Source: Hymenobacter aerophilus DSM 13606
GTDB taxonomy: Bacteria > Bacteroidota > Bacteroidia > Cytophagales > Hymenobacteraceae
DNA: 64,000 nucleotides
Assembly: GCF_000382225.1 (NCBI RefSeq)
Contig: NZ_KB907810.1
Span: 83,744-147,743 of the forward strand
Reading direction: 5' to 3'
Part shown: positions 57,821-64,000 of the stretch, piece after piece
How positions within the stretch are numbered: the stretch's first letter is position 1
How the letters are laid out: every line of letters begins with the position of its first letter
The notes under the pieces: model-generated
What the model was told of the DNA's origin: nothing
Databases searched by the model: none
The model's input: only the letters and a program-made list of their open reading frames with translations
Program-made: the position numbers and the translations under genes

Positions 57821-57993
57821 TAAAAATCGAAAGTGAAAAAGCGAAAATCCATTCAGTTGACAGCGAAAATAGATTTCAACGCAGGCCTGCCCGATGCCCA
57901 GCCAAACCACTACGACTGATGCACAACTGCCATAAATAGCCTGGAACAACGCGCCGGAAATCCGGATTTCTGCTTTTTCACTTCTGATTTTTA
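57821..57993. repeat. Terminal inverted repeats flanking about 110 bases, upstream of terC
   Basis: The 30-base arms (57821-57850 and 57964-57993) are complementary at 26 positions, beginning TAAAAATC and containing AAGTGAAAAAGC. They begin just after the GreA-like stop and end nine bases before the terC ATG. The interior has no gene. Confidence 0.75.
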
Positions 57994-58002
57994 CCTGCAA
58001 AA

Positions 58003-58776
58003 ATGTACGACTTTGCCGCCTTTGCGGAACCCGCTACCTGGGTGAGCCTGCTCACGCTCACGCTGATGGAAATAGTGCTGGGCATCGACAACATCATCTT
58101 CATTTCCATCATCGTCAGCCGGCTGCCGGTAGCCGAGCAGGCCCGCGGGCGCACCATCGGCCTGATTCTGGCCCTCGTGTTCCGGCTGGGGCTGCTGATG
58201 AGCATCAGCTGGATAATCGGGCTGCGCTCGGCGCTGTTCACCCTCGATTTGCCCTGGCAGGATGTGCCTTTTGGCGTGAGCGGCCGCGACCTGATTCTGC
58301 TGGGCGGCGGCCTGTTCCTGATTTATAAATCGACCACCGAGCTGCATACCAAGCTGCAGGGCGAGGAGGAAACGGCTGCCACCAGCGCCGGCTCGGCCAC
58401 GCTGGCCCACGTCATCTTCCAGATTATTCTGGTGGACCTCGTGTTCAGTTTCGACTCCATCCTGACGGCCGTGGGCCTCGTGGACAACGTGCTGGTGATG
58501 ATTGTGGCCGTGGTGGTGTCGATGGGCCTGATGCTGGCCTTTTCGGGCACGGTGGCCGATTTCGTCAATAATAACCCCACCATCAAAGTGCTGGCTTTGT
58601 CTTTCCTGATTATGATTGGCGTGATGCTGGTGATGGAAGCCGGCCACCAGGAAATCGAGAAAGGCTACCTGTACTTCGCCATGGCCTTCTCGCTGGTGGT
58701 GGAGCTGTTCAACATCCGGCTGCGCAAAAAGTCGCCCGCCGGCCCCGTGCAGCTCCGCGACCCCAACTTCGATTAA
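58003..58776 (+). CDS. TerC-family integral membrane protein
   Basis: The 257-residue protein has about seven membrane helices. TerC landmarks are LTLMEIVLGIDNIIFISIIVS with the Glu/Asp pair, ALVFRLGLLMSISWIIGL and the second acidic cluster FQIILVDLVFSFDSILTAVG. Members are linked to tellurite resistance and, for the YkoY/Alx branch, to manganese export, often of metal loaded onto secreted enzymes. I found no manganese riboswitch upstream. The gene is single, bracketed by inverted repeats on both sides. Confidence 0.92.
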   Translation: MYDFAAFAEPATWVSLLTLTLMEIVLGIDNIIFISIIVSRLPVAEQARGRTIGLILALVFRLGLLMSISWIIGLRSALFTLDLPWQDVPFGVSGRDLILLGGGLFLIYKSTTELHTKLQGEEETAATSAGSATLAHVIFQIILVDLVFSFDSILTAVGLVDNVLVMIVAVVVSMGLMLAFSGTVADFVNNNPTIKVLALSFLIMIGVMLVMEAGHQEIEKGYLYFAMAFSLVVELFNIRLRKKSPAGPVQLRDPNFD

Positions 58777-58787
58777 GGAGTTATTCC

Positions 58788-58845
58788 CAACGCCAACGGC
58801 CGCCTGAACCGGGTTCAAACCCCGTTCAGGCGGCCGTTGGCGTTG
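58788..58845. repeat. 22-bp perfect inverted repeat after terC
   Basis: The arms CAACGCCAACGGCCGCCTGAAC (58788-58809, split here only by position) and their exact complement at 58824-58845 enclose a 14-base centre. There is no T-run on either strand. It may terminate both convergent genes or be a mobile palindrome. Confidence 0.8.
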
Positions 58846-58889
58846 AACTGTGGCCACTCGGGCAGCCATAGTGGCCAGCCGAAATCAGC

Positions 58890-59228
58890 TTAGCCGAACA
58901 CGAATACGAGCAGCGTAACCAGGCTGCTCACGGCCAGCAGCGCGTGCAAAGCGGCTACCGTGGTAGGCTTGGGTTTGTCGGGGCCGCTGGTAATGAACAT
59001 ATAGATGCCGCCCAGCGCCGTGACAATGAACAGGATAATGCTCAGCTTGGGGTAGGCTTCCGGGTGCGTAAAGGCGTAGTACAGCAGCACCAGCAGCCCC
59101 GAAACGGCCGCCAGCCCGTGGCTGTACACTACGGCTTTGGGCGCGTTCTTCTTCCGAAGCCAGGTGGTAAGAATGGTTGCGCCAAGCGTGGCGGCAACGA
59201 CGAACAGAGCAATGCTGGCGTACAACAT
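58890..59228 (-). CDS. Small four-helix membrane protein of unknown function
   Basis: The 112-residue protein has four hydrophobic segments: ASIALFVVAATLGATILTTW, YSHGLAAVSGLLVLLYYAF, LSIILFIVTALGGIYMFIT and VAALHALLAVSSLVTLLVFV. Short basic or polar loops (LRKKNAPK, GPDKPKPT) separate them. Conserved His in SHGL and ALHAL suggests a haem- or metal-binding role, but this is speculative. No named family recognised. It is convergent with terC. Confidence 0.65.
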   Translation of the reverse strand: MLYASIALFVVAATLGATILTTWLRKKNAPKAVVYSHGLAAVSGLLVLLYYAFTHPEAYPKLSIILFIVTALGGIYMFITSGPDKPKPTTVAALHALLAVSSLVTLLVFVFG

Positions 59229-59376
59229 AGAGTGAGTGGGTTGGAGGGTATAGGGTCAGACAGTAAGGTGCTTACGGGAACCAGCTTCGGCGGTAGCTGA
59301 AAGCTGGGCCTTTGTGCGGATAATTTCTGCCAAAGCAAATACCCATACTGGCCTAATCAGCCTATGCGGCCCCAGT

Positions 59377-59736
59377 TCAGGCCAACCGGGCGGCAGCTGC
59401 GGCCAGCCACTGCCGGGCCGCAGCCATATTGGGCGCCGAATACTCGATGCCCCAGAACACGAAATCGGTGCCGCAGCCCACTGCCCGCTCGCAGTAGCGC
59501 GCCTCGTCTATTTCCCGCAGTACGCCGGCCAGATAGGCGCAGTCGGGCTGGTCGGGGGCGGGGAAGTGGACGTGCAGCAGGGCCGGTACCTGCGGCGGCC
59601 GGGTGTGGGCCAGCTGGTAGGCCAGCCCCTCGGCAAAATCGGTGGCGTAGGGCGGGCGCTCCGGCACCATGGGCGGCTCGGGCGGCCGTTGGGCGGCCTG
59701 CTGCTGCCGTTGCGCAATGGTGGCGGGTCGGGTCAT
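59377..59736 (-). CDS. Small protein of unknown function
   Basis: The 119-residue reading begins MTRPATIAQRQQQAAQRPPE. It has a structured second half: DFAEGLAYQLAHTRPPQVPA, LLHVHFPAPDQPDCAYLAGV, LREIDEARYCERAVGCGTDF, VFWGIEYSAPNMAAARQWLA. Three Cys residues lie in that part. The ATG at 59736 is preferred; an earlier one at 59772 would place the start inside a palindromic repeat. No family recognised. Confidence 0.55.
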   Translation of the reverse strand: MTRPATIAQRQQQAAQRPPEPPMVPERPPYATDFAEGLAYQLAHTRPPQVPALLHVHFPAPDQPDCAYLAGVLREIDEARYCERAVGCGTDFVFWGIEYSAPNMAAARQWLAAAAARLA

Positions 59737-59771
59737 GGGGCTGAGATGGTAGTGAGGAAGCTGTAGGCCCA

Positions 59772-59859
59772 TGTCATCCTGAGCTTGCGAAGGACCTATA
59801 CAGAAGCTAACATCAAATGATACCTTCTATATAGGTCCTTCGCAAGCTCAGGATGACAG
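59772..59859. repeat. Palindromic repeat, family A, copy 4
   Basis: The arms TGTCATCCTGAGCTTGCGAA and TTCGCAAGCTCAGGATGACA are perfect complements, extended by GGACCTATA/TATAGGTCC. The centre AACATCAAATGATA resembles the centre of copy 1 (AACGTCAAACATTA). It lies at the 5' side of the gene ending at 59377. Confidence 0.86.
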
Positions 59860-59994
59860 ACTTTCTAAACAGCTTCGAGGTAAGGTACTGCGAAAACCGG
59901 CTGCGAGTTGACGCTAAGGGCTGTTTGGTTTCAGGCTAAGTGGGAGGGAAGCGGCTTGAAATCTGCTTAAGCCAGACCTTTTATAGCGGATATA

Positions 59995-60026
59995 TTTGTC
60001 CGGTATTGAATCCGGTCGTACCTTTG
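59995..60026 (+). promoter_or_regulatory. Promoter and candidate operator of the Rrf2 regulator gene
   Basis: TTTG (59995-59998), a 20-base spacer and TACCTTTG (60019-60026) form a near-ideal Bacteroidota promoter. The sequence TTTGTCCGGTAT (59995-60006), overlapping the -33 element, recurs in inverted orientation before hmp (60501-60512). A second TCCGGT follows at 60011-60016. The start codon is seven bases after the -7 box. Confidence 0.65.
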
Positions 60027-60033
60027 CAGCCTC

Positions 60034-60483
60034 ATGGCAATGTTCTCCAAGGCGTGCGAATATGGTATCCGGGCTGCTATCTACATCGGGCAGCAGTCGG
60101 CCGACGGCGGGCGCCGGGTGGGCCTGCGCGACATTGCCACCGAAATCGACTCGCCCGAAGCCTTCACTGCCAAAGTGCTCCAGCAATTGGTGCGCGCCGG
60201 CCTCGTTACCTCGGTGAAAGGCCCCGCCGGCGGCTTCGCCCTGACTCCCGAGCAGCAGCGTACCGTTACGCTGCGGCAGGTGGTGCTGGCCATTGATGGC
60301 GGCCAGATGCTGCAGGGTTGCGCCCTGGGCCTCACGCAGTGCTCGGCCCGGCAGCCCTGCCCGCTGCACTACCAGTTCCTGCCCATCCGCGACCAGCTCA
60401 ACGAAGTGCTGCGCACCCACACCGTCGGCGAGCTGGCCGGCAAGGTGCACGACGGGCTGGGCTTTTTGCGCCAATTCAGTTGA
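60034..60483 (+). CDS. Rrf2-family transcriptional regulator, NsrR/IscR-like
   Basis: The 149-residue winged-helix regulator has the Rrf2 opening (MFSKACEYGIRAAIYIGQQS), the recognition region AFTAKVLQQLVRAGLVTSVKGPAGG and a C-terminal cysteine cluster. The cysteines are Cys96, Cys103 and Cys109 (GCALGLTQCSARQPC), which in NsrR, IscR and RirA ligate a [2Fe-2S] or [4Fe-4S] cluster. The X6/X5 spacing is slightly longer than the X5/X5 usual for IscR and NsrR. With flavohemoglobin directly downstream, a nitric-oxide-sensing repressor is the best guess. Shared operator-like sequences in both promoters suggest autoregulation. Confidence 0.88.
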   Translation: MAMFSKACEYGIRAAIYIGQQSADGGRRVGLRDIATEIDSPEAFTAKVLQQLVRAGLVTSVKGPAGGFALTPEQQRTVTLRQVVLAIDGGQMLQGCALGLTQCSARQPCPLHYQFLPIRDQLNEVLRTHTVGELAGKVHDGLGFLRQFS

Positions 60484-60501
60484 ACCCTTTTTTTATGCAG
60501 A

Positions 60502-60523
60502 TACCGGACAAAATCATCCGGTA
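60502..60523. promoter_or_regulatory. Candidate Rrf2 operator before hmp
   Basis: This is a perfect inverted repeat TACCGGA-N8-TCCGGTA, ending 20 bases before the hmp ATG. Its left half with flanks (ATACCGGACAAA) is the reverse complement of TTTGTCCGGTAT at the regulator's own promoter. Confidence 0.6.
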
Positions 60524-60543
60524 ATAACCTAATTTCCTTTCCT

Positions 60544-61758
60544 ATGACTCCTGACCAAAAAGCCCTCGTAACCGCCACCGTAAGCACCCTACGCGAGCAT
60601 GGGGTGGCCCTCACGACGCACTTTTACCGCCGTATGTTCGAGCACAACCCCGAGCTGAAGAACGTCTTCAACATGGGCAACCAGCAGAACGGCAAGCAGC
60701 AGATGGCGCTGGCTATGGCCGTGCTGGCCTACGCCGAAAACATCGAAGACCCCTCGGTGCTCGTGCCCGCCGTCACCAAAATCGGCCACAAGCACGTCAG
60801 CCTCGACATCCGCCCCGAGCACTACGCCATTGTGGGCCGCCACCTGATTGCCTCCATCGGCGAGGTGCTGGGTGAGGCCGCCACGCCCGAGCTGCTCGAC
60901 GCCTGGGCCACCGCCTACAACGAGCTGGCCGGCCTGATGAGCAGCCTCGAAAGCGGCCTCTACCAGAAAGCGGCCAACCAGGAAGGCGGCTGGACCGGCT
61001 GGCGCCCCTTCACGGTAAAGCGCAAAGTAGCCGAGTCGGACGAAATCACCTCCTTCTACCTATACCCCACCGACGGCGGCCAGGTGGCCGACTTCCAGCC
61101 CGGGCAGTACGTGAGCCTGAAGCTGTTTTTGCCCGAGCTGAACCTGTTCCAGCCCCGCCAGTACAGCCTTTCCAGCGCCCCCAACGGCGAGTACTACCGC
61201 ATTTCGGTGAAGAAGGAAGCCGGCAACCCGCAGCACCCCAACGGCATGATCAGCAACCGCCTGCACGATTTCGTGGAGGAAGGCGGCATCGTGGAGTTGG
61301 CCGCCCCGGCCGGCGACTTCATGCTCGACACCGCCAAGCCCACCCCCGTGGTGCTGGTGAGCGGCGGCGTGGGCCAGACGCCCCTGCTGAGCATGCTCGA
61401 ACACCTGATTTCCACCAACAGCCCCCGCGAAGTGGTGTGGGTGCACGGCAGCCGCACCCCGCAGGTGCACGCCTTCCGCGAGCCGGTGGCCGAGCTGGCC
61501 GCCCGCCACGAGCAGGTGCAGCAGCACATTTTCTACGACAAGCCGGCCGCCAGCCCCGGGCAGGAGCAGGGCCACTACCAGGGCATCGTGGATTTGAACA
61601 CCCTGAACGGTGGCACGCTGCTGCCCGCCGGCGCCGACTACTACATCTGCGGCCCCGCGCCCTTCATTCGCAAGCAGGTGCAGGACCTGGCCGCGCTGGG
61701 CGTTCCGCGCGAGGCCATTCACTTCGAAGAGTTCGGCCCGGCCACGCTAAGCGTGTAG
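60544..61758 (+). CDS. hmp: Flavohemoglobin (nitric oxide dioxygenase)
   Basis: The 404-residue cytoplasmic enzyme turns NO and O2 into nitrate using NAD(P)H. The globin domain has distal Tyr28 (THFYRRMFEHNPELKNVFN), conserved MGNQQNGKQQMALAMAV and proximal His84 in IGHKHVSLDIRPEHY. The FAD domain has RQYSLSS (205-211). The NAD domain has VSGGVGQTPLLSML (272-285), YYICGPAPFIRKQV and the ending FEEFGPA. All expected residues are present. It is the target gene of the Rrf2 regulator immediately upstream, from which it is separated by 60 bases and an operator-like palindrome. Confidence 0.96.
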   Translation: MTPDQKALVTATVSTLREHGVALTTHFYRRMFEHNPELKNVFNMGNQQNGKQQMALAMAVLAYAENIEDPSVLVPAVTKIGHKHVSLDIRPEHYAIVGRHLIASIGEVLGEAATPELLDAWATAYNELAGLMSSLESGLYQKAANQEGGWTGWRPFTVKRKVAESDEITSFYLYPTDGGQVADFQPGQYVSLKLFLPELNLFQPRQYSLSSAPNGEYYRISVKKEAGNPQHPNGMISNRLHDFVEEGGIVELAAPAGDFMLDTAKPTPVVLVSGGVGQTPLLSMLEHLISTNSPREVVWVHGSRTPQVHAFREPVAELAARHEQVQQHIFYDKPAASPGQEQGHYQGIVDLNTLNGGTLLPAGADYYICGPAPFIRKQVQDLAALGVPREAIHFEEFGPATLSV

Positions 61759-61802
61759 TTGCCGGCTAAACCTTGCTTAACCGTCACCGCTGGGCCGTCC
61801 TG

Positions 61803-63074
61803 TTACTCGGGGCGGCCCAGTTGCGCGTTGATGAGGGGCGTTTTGGGAGCCAGGAAGAAACCGGTCAGGCTGGCGAACATAATCGGGATGAACTGGTGGA
61901 AGCCCGTCATGGTGGCCAGCAACACGGCCGTGCTGATGGGCGTGCGCGTAACGCAGGCGTTGATGGCCGCCATGCAGCTCACCAGAATCAGGGCCAGATT
62001 CTGCCCCGGAAACAGCTGGTCGAGTAGCAGGCCCGTAACGGCCCCCACGAAAAACAGCGGAATAATAAAGCCGCCGCGCCAGCCCGAGGTAACGGTGAAG
62101 GCAATGGCCAGCAGCTTAGCCGCCAGCAACCCCAGCAGAAACTGCAGGCTGAAAGGCTTTTCCAGTAACTGCTGCAGCTGGTCGTGGCTGAAGTAGCGCG
62201 ACAGCGGCACGAAGTAGGCAATGGTGCCAATGATGAGGCCGCCGAGCAGCATTTTCAGGTAGATGGGCACTGACCAATGCTCGAAGCCCCGGCGCAGTCG
62301 CCGGACGATGAAGATGAACAGCCAGCCCACAGCCGTACCCGCCAGCCCATACAGCACGGCGTAAAAAGAGTCGTTGAGCGTGGGCGTGCCCAGCACCGGA
62401 AACGACCAGGTGGGCCCGATGCCGATATGGGTGATGAGCACGAACACCACGTAGCTCGAACAGCTGGCTACCAGCGCCGGCATCAGGGCCTGGTAATACT
62501 CGGTAACGTGCTTGTGGTGCAGAATTTCGAGGGCGAAGAGCGTACCGCCCAGTGGCGCGCCAAAAAGGGCCGTGAAGGCCGCCGCCATGCCCGCAATACT
62601 CAGCGAGCGGAGGTCTTCGCCCCGGATGCGTAGCTTGCGGGCAATCCAGGTGCCGGTCGAGCCCACCACCTGCACCAACGGGGCCTCGGGGCCGGCGCTG
62701 CCGCCGCTGGCAATGCACAGCAGCGACGAAAGTACCATCGAGGGGTTGTTGCCGGGCTCCAGCCGCCCGCCCTTAAAGCGGATGTTGTTCACGATGAGGT
62801 CCATCTCGCCCGGGTCGCCCAGCCGGTGGATAATCAGCCCGGCCAGCAGCCCCGCCGCGCCCATCAACGGAATAACCGACAGCCCCTCGAACCACGACAA
62901 ACCGTGCAGCAGCAGCTCCAGCACCGTCCAGTACAATCCCGCAATCAGGCCGCCTATAATGCCCACGGCTACCCAAAGCAGGAATATCTTGCTGAATACA
63001 AAAGGATTAAAGCGCAGCGGCTGGTCGAGTTGCTGCCGCCACGCCAGCGCCCGGCGTCTGAGGGTAAAGTTCAT
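61803..63074 (-). CDS. ClC-family chloride channel/transporter
   Basis: The 423-residue inner-membrane protein has the ClC fold. The selectivity segment is SGGSAGPEAPLVQV (residues 123-136), followed by MAAAFTALFGAPLGGTLFALEI, the central TSGWRGGFIIPLFFVGAVTG and NACVTRTPISTAVLLATMTG. The usual GREGP sequence is replaced by GSAGPEAP with the Glu two positions later, as in many non-EcClC bacterial members. The ion preference is therefore open. There are no CBS domains. The -7 box TACCTTTG ends five bases before the ATG, so the message may be leaderless. Confidence 0.88.
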   Translation of the reverse strand: MNFTLRRRALAWRQQLDQPLRFNPFVFSKIFLLWVAVGIIGGLIAGLYWTVLELLLHGLSWFEGLSVIPLMGAAGLLAGLIIHRLGDPGEMDLIVNNIRFKGGRLEPGNNPSMVLSSLLCIASGGSAGPEAPLVQVVGSTGTWIARKLRIRGEDLRSLSIAGMAAAFTALFGAPLGGTLFALEILHHKHVTEYYQALMPALVASCSSYVVFVLITHIGIGPTWSFPVLGTPTLNDSFYAVLYGLAGTAVGWLFIFIVRRLRRGFEHWSVPIYLKMLLGGLIIGTIAYFVPLSRYFSHDQLQQLLEKPFSLQFLLGLLAAKLLAIAFTVTSGWRGGFIIPLFFVGAVTGLLLDQLFPGQNLALILVSCMAAINACVTRTPISTAVLLATMTGFHQFIPIMFASLTGFFLAPKTPLINAQLGRPE

Positions 63075-63079
63075 GCGGG

Positions 63080-63087
63080 CAAAGGTA
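63080..63087 (-). promoter_or_regulatory. Candidate -7 element of the ClC gene (TACCTTTG)
   Basis: This is an exact TAnnTTTG match on the minus strand, five bases from the ATG at 63074. The context TACCTTTGCCCGCATG is almost the same as that of ggt (TACCTTCCCCGCATG). Confidence 0.5.
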
Positions 63088-63156
63088 CTGCAGCCAATAC
63101 TTTCTTAGCTACTTGATAAATATAGTCACACAGTGAATCAGTAATGGAAGTTAATA

Positions 63157-63700
63157 TCAGTTCCCTTTCTTTATATCTCTGACTTCTTGTTTAGTAAGAC
63201 CTACGAGTTTAGCTATTTCGCCTACAGAAACCCCTTGACTTAAAAGTTGTCTTACTTTATATGGCTTTGTTTTGTCATTGTCTTTGAGAGTATTAACTTC
63301 TTCGCTTTCGCTGGAAGTAATCTCTTTGGATTGATCTTCTATATGAGTGTTATTTCTAAATAAAATTTCTTCGCTAGAATCAGATACCTCGGTTTTTAAG
63401 CTGCTCTCTTTAGTTGAAGATATAACGCTCTCTGCTATTATATCATCTTTCTTGTTCGCTATATCAGCAGAAGTACCAGACTCGTTTATAGCCGAATTTT
63501 GTGTATCTATACTTTTAGTGTTGATATTGTCGTTACTGCTTGAATATTCCTCATTCTGTATCTTCTGACGTAAATTTTCCTTGTCTTTCTTGCCAAATAT
63601 GGCACTTAATATAAGCAGTGAAAAGACCGTAATAGCGAGATAAGTACCAACTCTTCCGGATAAACTTGCTTTGCTTTTACCAGAAGCGATATTTTTATTG
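63157..63700 (-). pseudogene. AT-rich gene for a membrane-anchored helix-turn-helix protein, 5' end cut off by IS1
   Basis: The frame is open from the IS boundary down to the TGA at 63157 but has no plausible start. Upstream, the first in-frame stop (TAA, 63711-63709) lies in the IS end. The readable part begins ASGKSKASLSGRV, then a membrane helix (TYLAITVFSLLILSAIFG). A long, disordered, Ser/Asp/Glu-rich region follows. The C-terminus YKVRQLLSQGVSVGEIAKLV plus GLTKQEVRDIKKGN looks like a resolvase-type helix-turn-helix. Base composition is far more AT-rich than all other genes in the window, which suggests recent acquisition. The original N-terminus is probably on the far side of the IS element. 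Confidence 0.7.
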
Positions 63701-64000
63701 GTCGTGTGTTAGATAAGTAGAAAGTACTATCTTGGGGTATGATCTACGAAGCTGTTGTTTGTCCGCATTGCCACCAGCCTGAACACGTGTACCGGCATGG
63801 GCGTACAGCCGATGGACGACAGGGCTACCGCTGCACGAGGTGTCGCCGCCGCTTTCAGCTACACTATCAGCACAAAGGCGCGGCGCCTGGCACGGCCGAC
63901 AAAATTGAGCAGTTGGCCCTGAACGGCAGCGGCATTCGCGACACGGCCCGCGTACTGGGCATCAGCGCGCAAACCGTGATGGCGCAGCTAAAAAAAAGAT
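63698..64000 (+). mobile_element. IS1-family insertion sequence, left part
   Basis: An IS1-type InsA reading frame starts at 63739, preceded by about 40 bases of IS end beginning near GGTCGTGTGTTAGATAAGTA. The exact left terminus and target duplication cannot be fixed because the right end is outside the window. It interrupts the AT-rich gene. GC content rises sharply at the junction. Confidence 0.75.
63739..64000 (+). CDS. insA: IS1 InsA-like transposase N-terminal protein (runs off right edge)
   Basis: The reading MIYEAVVCPHCHQPEHVYRH with GRTADGRQGYRCTRCRRRFQ contains the InsA zinc ribbon (CPHC and CTRC). KIEQLALNGSGIRDTARVLG and ISAQTVMAQLKKR supply the helix-turn-helix. InsA binds the IS ends. 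At 63990-63997 an A8 run (CTA AAA AAA AGA in the InsA frame) is placed where IS1 elements use a -1 slippage to make the InsAB' transposase. The catalytic part lies outside the window. Confidence 0.88.
   Translation, partial: MIYEAVVCPHCHQPEHVYRHGRTADGRQGYRCTRCRRRFQLHYQHKGAAPGTADKIEQLALNGSGIRDTARVLGISAQTVMAQLKKR

Noticed and set aside
57812..58002. Manganese (yybP-ykoY) riboswitch before terC
   Set aside because: The region is explained by an inverted-repeat element and shows no recognisable riboswitch core.

Overview
The window looks like a chromosomal segment of a GC-rich member of the Bacteroidota, most like Hymenobacter or a close relative (Cytophagales). The signs are a type IX secretion C-terminal sorting domain, a TonB receptor paired with a DUF4249 lipoprotein, fasciclin and OmpA/PD40 envelope proteins, many lipoprotein signal peptides, and promoters of the Bacteroidota form TAnnTTTG instead of E. 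coli-type -10 boxes. Clear Shine-Dalgarno sequences are generally not seen. The genus is an inference from gene content and style, not from a marker gene.

Layout: 1-12.8 kb holds a truncated ggt, a eukaryote-type glycogen branching enzyme, a YdeI-like protein coupled to an odd truncated glycosyltransferase, a frameshifted secreted M12B metallopeptidase, a lipase-like hydrolase, a rhomboid protease with a related neighbour, two disordered small proteins and DNA polymerase IV. 13-18.7 kb holds a DMT transporter, rarA, sppA and a purine nucleoside phosphorylase. 18.9-25.6 kb holds a lipoprotein, the DUF4249/TonB-receptor pair, thioredoxin, a secreted protein, an HNH protein and an unknown protein. 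25.7-34.0 kb holds sbcC and sbcD split by an NTF2-like lipoprotein and nhaA, then a persulfide dioxygenase-rhodanese fusion. 34.2-45.8 kb holds a Spy-like protein, an amino-acid permease, a TUDOR-like small protein, an orphan LuxR response regulator and envelope proteins. 45.9-50.5 kb holds aspA, a GNAT acetyltransferase and an OmpR-type two-component pair. 50.6-57.8 kb holds a run of small exported proteins (SdiA-regulated-like, HbpS-like, a secreted HIUase, META), a serine hydrolase, a 7-alpha-HSDH-like SDR, a SoxB/5'-nucleotidase-like phosphoesterase and a GreA/Rnk-like factor. 58.0-63.1 kb holds TerC, two small proteins, an Rrf2 regulator with flavohemoglobin, and a ClC channel. The right edge is an AT-rich gene whose 5' end is cut off by an IS1-family element.

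Most genes are housekeeping or envelope genes. The most coherent circuit is the Rrf2 regulator beside hmp: a shared sequence lies on both promoters, which suggests a nitric-oxide-responsive unit with autoregulation.

The unusual material is mostly intergenic. At least eleven long palindromes of several families sit between genes. Several are followed or flanked by tandem 7- or 8-nt arrays (CCCTAAG, CCCTAAT, CACTAAC, CTAACCT, ATTTGGCG) that abut start or stop codons, and there is a register-perfect 21-bp minisatellite of ten units. These look like a set of composite intergenic elements. Their function is not evident from the sequence. I saw no tRNA, rRNA or CRISPR array.
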